Below are positions 1-5,230 of a stretch of 5,230 bases of DNA, piece by piece (the stretch's first letter is position 1; every line of letters begins with the position of its first letter). This stretch comes from Gemmatimonadaceae bacterium (GTDB lineage: Bacteria; Gemmatimonadota; Gemmatimonadetes; Gemmatimonadales; Gemmatimonadaceae). The stretch is from assembly GCA_025357975.1 (NCBI GenBank), contig JANYKY010000208.1:1-5230 (forward strand), written 5' to 3'. The position numbers and the translations under genes were made by a program. Below the pieces are notes generated by a model, which was not told the DNA's origin, made no database searches, and saw only the letters and a list, made by a program, of their open reading frames with translations.

Positions 1-1299
1 AACCAGAGAAACATCGGAGCTGAGGATTTCGGGAGGCAGCTGCGCACGGAAGTTGGAAAGATCGGTGGTGCAACGATGAACGTGTTTACGAACGACTTTC
101 AGGGCGCACAGAAGCAGATTCAGTTGCAGTTGAGAGGCGGAACGCCCGAGTCACTTGGCCTCGCGGCAGACCAGGTCATAGGGCAGGTGAAGCAAGTGAA
201 AGGCGCTGTCGATGTGGAGCTTTCGACGAAGGGACAAAAACCGGAACTCGAAATCAAGATGAACCGCGGCCTCGCCGGTACGATTGGTGTGACCGTCGGT
301 CAGGTTGCGCAGTCCCTCCGTCCAGCCTTTGCAGGCATCAAGGCAGGCGACTGGATCGATCCGACGGGCGAGATGCGTGACGTCAACGTACGACTCGCGC
401 CAGAAGCACGTCAACGCGCAAGCGATCTCGAGCGGCTTCCACTCGTGATTCCTACGGCGAACGGCGGCTCGTCAACCTTACCACTTGGACAGATCGCAAC
501 TATCACACAGGGCCTTGGCCCAGCACAGATAACACACCTGGACGCAGACCCGGTCGTCACCGTCGAAGCAAATACTTCGGGACGCTCACTCAGCGAAGTC
601 ATGAAAGACATCAACGCTCGCATCAAGAAGCTCAACCTGCCTCCGGGAGTGAGGCTCACGCAGGGCGGCGAGGTCGACAGTCAGAACGAAGTCTTCGGAC
701 GCATCTTTGCTGCGCTCGGAATCGCCGTAATGCTGATGTACCTGATTCTGGTGGTGCAGTTCGGATCGTTTCTCGAGCCGCTCGCCATTCTTATCTCGTT
801 GCCGCTTTCTCTCATCGGCGTGATGCTCGCGCTCATGATTACAGGAAGCACGATCAACATCATGAGCCTCATCGGGGTGATTCTGTTGATGGGAATCGTG
901 GCGAAGAACGCAATTCTTCTCATCGACTTCGCCAAGTGGGCACGAGAACGGGATGGCCTGAGCCGGCGCGAAGCTCTCATTCAGGCCGGTGCAATACGCC
1001 TGCGCCCGATCATGATGACGACCCTCGCGTTGATTGCCGGCATGATTCCGGTAGCGCTTGGTCGCGGAGAAGGCGCCGAGTTCCGCGCCCCTCTTGGTCG
1101 GGCAGTCATCGGCGGCGTCATAACGTCTACAGTATTGACGCTCATCGTGATCCCGACTTTCTACGAGATCATGGACGAGTGGCGTGAGTGGGTCATGCGA
1201 AAATTTGGTATCGAATCAAAACGCACCGGGGAGCACAAGGTAGTCCCGGGGGCGGTCACGCCGCTTCCAGAGGGTGCGATGAGCTCCGTGCAGTCGTAA
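1..1299 (+). CDS. RND-family efflux pump inner-membrane subunit (C-terminal part, 5' end outside window)
   Basis: This is the C-terminal 432 codons of a resistance-nodulation-division (HAE1/AcrB-like) proton-driven exporter. Full members are about 1000-1050 residues, so over half lies upstream. The frame is open from base 1 with no stop, so the first in-frame ATG (76) is internal, not the start. In window codon numbering, roughly codons 1-225 are periplasmic porter and docking-domain sequence. Five hydrophobic helices follow, corresponding to TM8-TM12: about 233-253, 258-281, 285-312, 333-355 and 365-387. Clear family marks are GxxAKNAILLIDFAK in TM10 (AcrB has a similar AKNAIL segment), then the basic RLRPIMMTTLA stretch and the final P-T-FYE at the end of TM12. 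A short polar tail of about 45 residues ends the protein. Such pumps work with a periplasmic adaptor and an outer-membrane channel, neither of which is in view. The substrate cannot be told. The 3' end overlaps the converging transporter gene by 44 bp. Confidence 0.95.
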   Translation, partial: NQRNIGAEDFGRQLRTEVGKIGGATMNVFTNDFQGAQKQIQLQLRGGTPESLGLAADQVIGQVKQVKGAVDVELSTKGQKPELEIKMNRGLAGTIGVTVGQVAQSLRPAFAGIKAGDWIDPTGEMRDVNVRLAPEARQRASDLERLPLVIPTANGGSSTLPLGQIATITQGLGPAQITHLDADPVVTVEANTSGRSLSEVMKDINARIKKLNLPPGVRLTQGGEVDSQNEVFGRIFAALGIAVMLMYLILVVQFGSFLEPLAILISLPLSLIGVMLALMITGSTINIMSLIGVILLMGIVAKNAILLIDFAKWARERDGLSRREALIQAGAIRLRPIMMTTLALIAGMIPVALGRGEGAEFRAPLGRAVIGGVITSTVLTLIVIPTFYEIMDEWREWVMRKFGIESKRTGEHKVVPGAVTPLPEGAMSSVQS

Positions 1300-2206
1300 T
1301 TACTGCGACCGCACCAATAATTATCGCTGCGGCGATTGCGGTGCGAAGCGATAGCGCTTCGCCCGCGAGCGCCCAGCCGAGGAAAACCGCTACCACCGGA
1401 TTTACATATGCGTAGGTCGACACGCGTGATGGCGGCTGGTGGCCGAGGAGCCAGATATACGCGGTGAACCCAACCAGCGAACCGGCAGTCGTCAAATAAA
1501 GCAATCCACCAATCGACCTCGCCGAAACTCCAGCGAGGTCGAAGTGCATCGGCTCACGAAACAACACGGATACAATCAGCAGCATCACCCCGCCGCCGAG
1601 CATCTCCATTCCTGTTGCGAGAATGGCGGACTTGGGGAGCACCGTGTGTTGAGAAAAAATAGACCCGAGTGCCCAAGACAACGAGCCAAGCATGAGGACG
1701 ATTGCCCCGGTTAGCCGAACACCGGAACCAGACGCGGCCGTAGTGGGGTTCAGCGCTGTTGGCCCAATCAAGACGACAAGTCCGACGAGGCCGACAATGA
1801 GCCCGATAATAACCCCTTTCGATGGGCGCTTACCATGCGGCCTCAGCCATTCGATGATCGCGATCCAGAACGGAAGAATCGCAACCATAAGCGCCGCAAG
1901 CCCGGACGGAACGATGCGCTCAGCCCAGACAACCGCGCCATTACCGCCAACGAGCAGACACGCGCCGATTATCAATGTGTTCCGCCATTGCAGGCGCGAT
2001 GGACGTTCGCTGCCCCGAATCCACGACCATCCAAAGAGAATCGCACCGGACATCAGAAAACGTGAGCCGGCCATCATGAATGGCGGCAACGTTTCTATCG
2101 CGAATCTTATTGCGAGGTATGTCGATCCCCAGATGACGTAAACTGCCGCAAACGCGGCGATGACCCTACTCCGCGGCGCCCTGCTGGCGGGTTCGTTTCT
2201 TGTCAG
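1256..2206 (-). CDS. yedA: YedA-like EamA/DMT-family transporter (start codon uncertain)
   Basis: This is a ten-helix drug/metabolite transporter of the inner membrane with two EamA repeats, about residues 15-148 and 165-305 when counted from a CTG at 2206-2204 (316 residues; YedA proteins are about 300). It matches what I recall of E. coli YedA: IWGSTY at 25-30, PPFMMAGSRF at 41-50, GGNG at 87-90, VPSGLAA at 99-105, SLSWALGS at 175-182, EMLGGG at 201-206 and YAYVNPVVAVFLG at 265-277. The substrate is unknown; relatives export amino acids or metabolites. The start is unresolved. The first canonical codon in frame is a TTG at 2089, but using it would remove TM1 and the IWGSTY motif, both of which are intact upstream. 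The candidates are the CTG at 2206, preceded by purine-rich AGAAGAAG, or an ATC at 2161-2159 seven bases after GGAG and just past the arfB stop. It is the last gene of the minus-strand group and overlaps the RND gene by 44 bp at its 3' end. Confidence 0.88.
   Translation of the reverse strand: MTRNEPASRAPRSRVIAAFAAVYVIWGSTYLAIRFAIETLPPFMMAGSRFLMSGAILFGWSWIRGSERPSRLQWRNTLIIGACLLVGGNGAVVWAERIVPSGLAALMVAILPFWIAIIEWLRPHGKRPSKGVIIGLIVGLVGLVVLIGPTALNPTTAASGSGVRLTGAIVLMLGSLSWALGSIFSQHTVLPKSAILATGMEMLGGGVMLLIVSVLFREPMHFDLAGVSARSIGGLLYLTTAGSLVGFTAYIWLLGHQPPSRVSTYAYVNPVVAVFLGWALAGEALSLRTAIAAAIIIGAVAVITTARSSSHPLEAA
1343..1362 (+). other. Perfect hairpin just past the RND stop codon
   Basis: GCGAAGC (1343-1349) and GCTTCGC (1356-1362) form a perfect 7-bp stem with a 6-base loop, 43 bases after the RND stop. 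It lies inside the 3' coding part of the converging EamA gene (its SLRT region). There is no T-tract on either side, so it is not a classical intrinsic terminator. It could protect the RND mRNA 3' end, slow polymerase ahead of Rho-dependent termination, or be chance. Confidence 0.3.
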
Positions 2207-2618
2207 AGTGCTTCTTCTTCTCGGTGAGGCGTGCTTCGTTGGCAGCGCGCGGTTTTCTGGTTGGTCTTCTTTTCTTCTGAACTCTCAGCGATCGCGCGAT
2301 GAGCTCAGCCAGTCGCCGCTCGGCAGTTTGTCGATTGCGCAGCTGGCTGCGCGTATCGCTTGCGACAACCCTAACTGTTCCATCTTCGCTGAGTCGCGAT
2401 GCGAGACGTACAAGCAGAAGATCGCGTTGCTCGGGGCTTAGTGCCACCGAATGAGCAACATTCCATAAGACTTCGATCCTCGATGAAGTCTTGTTGACAT
2501 GTTGGCCGCCCGGGCCAGATGCGCGCGACGCCCGAAACTCCAGCTCCGACCTCGGAATCGACAAGTGCTCCGAGACGATAACAGCATCCTGCTGTGCGGG
2601 GTTCTCGATCCCATCCAT
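2166..2618 (-). CDS. arfB: Ribosome-rescue peptidyl-tRNA hydrolase ArfB
   Basis: ArfB (formerly YaeJ) enters the A site of ribosomes stalled on truncated mRNA and hydrolyses the peptidyl-tRNA without needing a stop codon. At 150 residues it is close to E. coli ArfB (about 140) and far shorter than RF1 or RF2, so it lacks their codon-recognition domains. The catalytic loop is SGPGGQHVNK at residues 34-43, with GGQ at 37-39. The linker and basic tail that ArfB places in the empty mRNA channel are plain: from about residue 112 to 146 it is rich in K and R (KKRRPTRKPR, then EKKKHSDKKRTRQ). The ATG at 2618 gives a normal N-terminus (VSEHLSIPRSELEF precedes the loop) and lies 7 bp after the permease stop. 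No clear Shine-Dalgarno is visible, so translation may be coupled to the permease. Downstream, its TAG stop is 4-5 bases from the first residues of the transporter's TM1 reading frame. Chromosomal arfB is usually not tied to exporters, so the setting is mildly unusual. Confidence 0.93.
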   Translation of the reverse strand: MDGIENPAQQDAVIVSEHLSIPRSELEFRASRASGPGGQHVNKTSSRIEVLWNVAHSVALSPEQRDLLLVRLASRLSEDGTVRVVASDTRSQLRNRQTAERRLAELIARSLRVQKKRRPTRKPRAANEARLTEKKKHSDKKRTRQQGAAE

Positions 2619-2625
2619 TGATCGG

Positions 2626-3705
2626 TCAGCGCCACCGAAAGAGTTTCAGGGCCGCCGCAAAACTAATTACGAGCCACGCGGCGATGACGATGAGTTGAGG
2701 GGCTACACCGCCGAGCGATGCGCCCTCGAGCATGTTCGCACGAAGCGCATCGTTGACCGCTGTAAGGGGAAGAATCCTGATGAGTGGCTGAACGATGCTT
2801 GGAAAATTATTCGATGAAAAGAAAACACCGGAGAGAATCCACATCGGCAGCATCACGAAATTCATGAGTCCCGATACTCCTTCCACCGTCTTTGCACGCG
2901 ATGCGACGAGGAGTCCGACGCCGCCGAACGTCAACGCCGACAGAATACATATCAGTGCGAGATCGAGAATCGACCCGCGCATTGGAACCTTGAATGCGAG
3001 CACCCCGAATCCAAGCAACGTCACCACTTCGAGGATAAGGAAAAACATTCTCGAGAACAGGAACGACATCAGATACTCGGCCCGAGACATTGGAGTCGCC
3101 ATAAACCGCTTGAGCAGCCGCTTGCTGCGCGAATCTACGATCGCAAACCCAAGCCCCCAGATGCCACTTCCCATGAGGTTCATGCCGAGCAGTCCGGGGA
3201 TGACGAAGTCGATATAGCGCGACCCGCGCTCTGTGACTTTCATCTCTGAAACGGCAACCGGGTCGGCGCGGCCCGCACCCGTTTGAATCGCACGGTCGGC
3301 GACGAGGCGCGCAATCGCGGATTCGCTTCGCTGTGGATCATAGATGTAGCGTACGCCGCCACGACCATCGGACACCGCGAGGATTGCGACTTTGGCGGTG
3401 CGCAGGGCGTGCTGGGCCGCTGTGTCGCTCGTGAATGATTCGGCCGTGAGGGTAGAATCTTTTTGGAGCGATGCGAATATCCCGGCCGCAGTTGCGTCGG
3501 AACTCACCACGCCGATGAGCGGTCGCTCGGGCGCGCGTGAACGAAATGCGAGGCCAAGTCCGACTGCAAGCAGAATTGGAAACACAAATGTCCAGAAGAC
3601 TGCTTCGGGTTGTCTGATGAATTCGCGGAACCGCACAAGCGTGAGCTGCACGATCGAGCGGTCCACAAACCGCCGAGATGGGGTTCTGGTCTCCATGTCA
3701 CTCAT
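2626..3705 (-). CDS. ABC-2-type exporter permease
   Basis: This is the membrane subunit of an ABC exporter, 359 residues, in the ABC-2 (DrrB/YhhJ-like) superfamily. Six helices can be placed: about 36-54, 167-190, 211-237, 246-268, 277-295 and 336-354. TM1 is followed by a large extracytoplasmic domain of about 110 residues (55-165), as in the longer ABC-2 members with an N-terminal half extended between TM1 and TM2. The cytoplasmic stretch at 191-210 (DSRSKRLLKRFMATPMSRAEY) and the later LSGVFFSSNNFPSIVQP followed by LPLTAVNDALR are typical of the family. The ATG at 3705 overlaps the end of the ATPase gene by 8 bp; a second in-frame ATG three codons on is possible but less likely. The overlap implies coupled translation and a shared complex. 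The substrate is unknown: relatives export drugs, lipids or polysaccharides, and nothing here separates these. Confidence 0.92.
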   Translation of the reverse strand: MSDMETRTPSRRFVDRSIVQLTLVRFREFIRQPEAVFWTFVFPILLAVGLGLAFRSRAPERPLIGVVSSDATAAGIFASLQKDSTLTAESFTSDTAAQHALRTAKVAILAVSDGRGGVRYIYDPQRSESAIARLVADRAIQTGAGRADPVAVSEMKVTERGSRYIDFVIPGLLGMNLMGSGIWGLGFAIVDSRSKRLLKRFMATPMSRAEYLMSFLFSRMFFLILEVVTLLGFGVLAFKVPMRGSILDLALICILSALTFGGVGLLVASRAKTVEGVSGLMNFVMLPMWILSGVFFSSNNFPSIVQPLIRILPLTAVNDALRANMLEGASLGGVAPQLIVIAAWLVISFAAALKLFRWR

Positions 3706-4465
3706 CGCGCAACGTCCTTCCAGTGAGGGCGACGAAAACGTCTTCGAGGCTAGCCGAGCTGGCGCGGGGTGGCGGAGCAGGAATGGTCGCGCCGATGGAT
3801 TCGATCAGTTCGGCCGGCGTTCCAAGTGCGATAACGCGTCCGTGATCGACGATTGCAACGCGATCGCAAAGCTTTTCGGCCTCATCCATATAGTGCGTTG
3901 TGAGGAGGATGGAGCGACCAGTTGCCTTGAAGCCCTCGATTAACGACCACAGTCGCCGGCGGGATTGCGGATCGAGGCCGGTCGTCGGCTCGTCGAGAAA
4001 AAGGAGATCGGGATCACCCACCAGCGCGCACGCAATTGCCAGGCGTTGCTTCTGTCCACCTGAAAGCGTGCCGACGCGGGCGTTGTTTTTTTCTCCGAGC
4101 TGAACAGCATCGATGACGTCGCGGACGTCGCGTCCTTTCACGTAGAAGCTTCGAAAGAGATGAAGTGTCTCGCTCACCGTCAGTTTTTCGGAAAGCTGCG
4201 TGTCCTGGAGTTGAATACCGAGCTTCTCGCGAAGCTGATTGCCATTGGCATCCCAGGTCATTCCCAGTACTTCGACATCTCCGGAGTCACGATCCAGCAG
4301 GCCCTCGCAGATCTCGATGGTGGTGGTTTTACCGGCTCCGTTGGGGCCGATGAGTCCGAAGCACTCGCCGACTTTCATGTCGAGGTTGAGACCATCCACG
4401 GCGACGACGTCTCCGTAGGCCTTCTTCAGTCCCTTGACCAGGAGGGCGTGTTCTGTTGTCACCAT
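3698..4465 (-). CDS. ABC exporter ATP-binding protein (DrrA/CcmA-like)
   Basis: This is the cytoplasmic ATPase that powers the adjoining permease, probably as a homodimer. Counting from the ATG at 4465 (255 residues), all nucleotide-binding motifs are intact: Walker A GPNGAGKT at 40-47, Q-loop glutamine at 85 or 87, signature LSGGQ at 134-138, Walker B LLFLDE at 154-159, D-loop GLDP at 163-166 and switch histidine H191. The C-terminus, SLEDVFVALTGR at 239-250, is the usual end of DrrA-like subunits that pair with ABC-2 permeases. The start is a judgement. An in-frame TTG at 4498 would add 11 residues (MPQRYDTFCPP) that look unlike the family, which begins just before the LLVKGLKKAYG strand; neither start has a good Shine-Dalgarno. 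The stop codon lies inside the permease start region. It is the first gene of the minus-strand group. Confidence 0.95.
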   Translation of the reverse strand: MVTTEHALLVKGLKKAYGDVVAVDGLNLDMKVGECFGLIGPNGAGKTTTIEICEGLLDRDSGDVEVLGMTWDANGNQLREKLGIQLQDTQLSEKLTVSETLHLFRSFYVKGRDVRDVIDAVQLGEKNNARVGTLSGGQKQRLAIACALVGDPDLLFLDEPTTGLDPQSRRRLWSLIEGFKATGRSILLTTHYMDEAEKLCDRVAIVDHGRVIALGTPAELIESIGATIPAPPPRASSASLEDVFVALTGRTLRDE

Positions 4466-4571
4466 TGGGGGACAGAAAGTGTCATATCGTTGGGGCAATC
4501 ATGTGTTCACCAGCCATTGAAACTCTAGATAAAGCTATATCGTACCGTGAGATAGGAGAAAGCGAGAGGAA

Positions 4572-4607
4572 GGCACGCTGAGTGCCATCGGCTCCTGCAG
4601 TCACTGC
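4572..4607 (+). repeat. Two short perfect dyads in the leader of the barrel gene
   Basis: GGCAC (4572-4576) and GTGCC (4582-4586) form a perfect 5-bp inverted repeat around GCTGA. GCAGT (4597-4601) and ACTGC (4603-4607) form a second one around a single C. The first could fold as a small hairpin in RNA. The second, with a one-base centre, cannot fold as a hairpin over all five pairs and looks more like a DNA operator half-site pair. Both sit just upstream of the ribosome-binding site. Five-bp dyads arise by chance often, so function is only a possibility. Confidence 0.25.
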
Positions 4608-4610
4608 CAC

Positions 4611-4617
4611 GGAGAAG
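4611..4617 (+). promoter_or_regulatory. Ribosome-binding site of the barrel gene
   Basis: GGAGAAG lies with GGAG ending six bases before the ATG at 4621. It is the clearest Shine-Dalgarno in the window and supports 4621 over the adjacent ATG at 4624, whose spacing is three bases longer. Confidence 0.75.
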
Positions 4618-4620
4618 TTA

Positions 4621-5230
4621 ATGATGCCCGGACGATTGTCGGTACTGAAAGCGATGATACCACTGTCAGGGACGCTGCTGGCATTTTTCTCCGCTGGGGC
4701 GCAATCCCGCAGGAATCCGGAATTCTGGCGAACTGCCCCATCGAGATTCAGCATCGAAGGTGACTTGCTCGTCGCGCAGCCCAAAGGCGAATTCGCGACT
4801 GAGTTGAATACTCAGGGTTTCGGAGCCAACGCTGGGGGATCGATACGTCTCGACAAAGACGGAATCTTCAGCATTCGAGGCGACTTCGGCGGCATGCAAT
4901 ACGGCAGCGAAAGATTGCGTGTCCCTTACCTGCCAGTCACAGGCCGCGTTTCGCTCAATGTGAGAACGACTAACCTCGCTTACTGGGGGAGCATCGGTCC
5001 TCAAATCACCGCGCCAGCAGGACGGATCCAACCCTACGTGAACGCGAGCTTTGGAATCATGGACCTCATGACGCAGACGTCGGTAACTGGATCTGATAGT
5101 GACTACGAGTACGCGAGCACGACAAACAAGAATGACGCAACATCCGCGTGGATATTCGGTGGCGGAGTATACGTTCCAATCGGAAGTCAGAACGCATTGA
5201 AGCTTCACGCCGGTGCCCGGTATTTTTACG
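4621..5230 (+). CDS. Outer-membrane beta-barrel protein (3' end outside window)
   Basis: The frame stays open from the ATG at 4621 to the window edge (203 codons plus one base), so the gene is partial. Residues 1-27 are a Sec signal peptide: basic R5 and K10, a hydrophobic core at about 11-23, then an A-x-A site with cleavage predicted after A27 (SAGA|QS). The mature part alternates short amphipathic strands with Gly, Asn and Asp turns: about 42-50 (RFSIEGDLL), 67-78, 82-94, 120-129, 136-147 (IQPYVNASFGIM), 176-187 (AWIFGGGVYVPIG) and 192-203 (ALKLHAGARYFY). Aromatic residues lie near strand ends, and a polar loop rich in D, S, T and N sits at 153-174. This pattern fits the general outer-membrane beta-barrel superfamily (OmpW/OmpA-barrel-like). 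I cannot name the exact family, ligand or role. It is divergent from the exporter operon and has its own ribosome-binding site. Confidence 0.85.
   Translation, partial: MMPGRLSVLKAMIPLSGTLLAFFSAGAQSRRNPEFWRTAPSRFSIEGDLLVAQPKGEFATELNTQGFGANAGGSIRLDKDGIFSIRGDFGGMQYGSERLRVPYLPVTGRVSLNVRTTNLAYWGSIGPQITAPAGRIQPYVNASFGIMDLMTQTSVTGSDSDYEYASTTNKNDATSAWIFGGGVYVPIGSQNALKLHAGARYFY

Larger units (their letters stand above)
4466..4620. promoter_or_regulatory. Divergent intergenic region between exporter operon and barrel gene
   Basis: About 155 bp separate the two divergent starts and must hold the promoters of both units, unless the minus-strand group begins further upstream. The left half (about 4517-4545) is the most AT-rich patch of the region. 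On the plus strand TTGAAA at 4517-4522 is a fair -35, but the best -10-like hexamer, TATCGT at 4538-4543, leaves only a 15-bp spacer. On the minus strand TATGAC at 4486-4481 could be a -10 with a weak GTGAAC 18 bp upstream; that would place the transcript start only about ten bases from the ATG at 4465. Both are weak matches, so I claim the region, not the exact boxes. A purine-only-leaning run covers about 4548-4573 on the plus strand. Confidence 0.45.

Noticed and set aside
1227..1249. GC-rich inverted repeat (CCGGG...CCCGG) near the RND gene end
   Set aside because: It is a short stem of five pairs with a long loop, lies wholly within coding sequence, and has no following T-tract, so it is not a terminator.
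1692..2141. Open frame of 149 codons on the plus strand
   Set aside because: It lies antisense to the well-supported EamA transporter, and its translation is low-complexity and rich in P, R and T with no recognisable domain.
2166..2300. Purine-rich repetitive stretch (GAAGAAG-like on the minus strand)
   Set aside because: It is explained by the lysine- and arginine-rich C-terminal tail of ArfB, not by a DNA repeat.
3392..3943. Open frame of 183 codons on the plus strand
   Set aside because: It spans the antisense of the junction of the ABC permease and ATPase genes, both of which have intact family motifs. The translation has no domain features.
4666..5208. Open frame of 180 codons on the minus strand
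   Set aside because: It is antisense to the barrel gene, which has a good ribosome site, a signal peptide and a beta-barrel pattern. The minus-strand translation has none of these and is rich in Cys, Ser and Arg.
1..5230. Mobile element, CRISPR array, tRNA or rRNA, defence or biosynthetic system
   Set aside because: I saw no transposase, flanking terminal repeats, regularly spaced repeats or RNA gene structure. All coding space is filled by known transport, ribosome-rescue and outer-membrane families.

Overview
The window is ordinary-looking bacterial chromosome: moderately GC-rich, densely packed, almost all coding. An RND pump and a signal-peptide-bearing outer-membrane beta-barrel protein imply a diderm (Gram-negative) bacterium. 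I cannot fix the phylum from the sequence. A Gemmatimonadota- or Acidobacteriota-like origin is only a guess from the flavour of the proteins and the base composition.

Layout. Positions 1-1299 (+) hold the C-terminal part of an RND-family efflux pump inner-membrane subunit, cut by the window's left edge. It converges on, and overlaps by 44 bp, the last gene of a tightly packed minus-strand group. Read in transcription order from about 4465 down to 1256, that group is: an ABC-2-type exporter ATPase, its membrane permease (8 bp overlap), the ribosome-rescue peptidyl-tRNA hydrolase ArfB (7 bp gap), and a YedA-like EamA/DMT transporter that directly abuts or overlaps arfB. A divergent intergenic region of about 155 bp (4466-4620) separates this group from a plus-strand outer-membrane beta-barrel gene that starts at 4621 behind a good ribosome-binding site and runs off the right edge.

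How the genes work together. The ATPase and permease almost certainly form one exporter. The spacing suggests all four minus-strand genes are co-transcribed, which would put ArfB between two export systems; that is inference from spacing. The RND pump and the barrel protein are on the other strand and belong to separate transcription units, with no visible functional tie to the group.

Main oddities. The EamA gene has no ATG, GTG or TTG codon ahead of its conserved first membrane helix, so its start must be non-canonical or the sequence carries an error. The two converging genes overlap tail to tail, with a 7-bp perfect hairpin just past the RND stop. Small perfect dyads lie in the leader of the barrel gene. 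I see no mobile element, CRISPR array, RNA gene, defence system or clearly new biological system.
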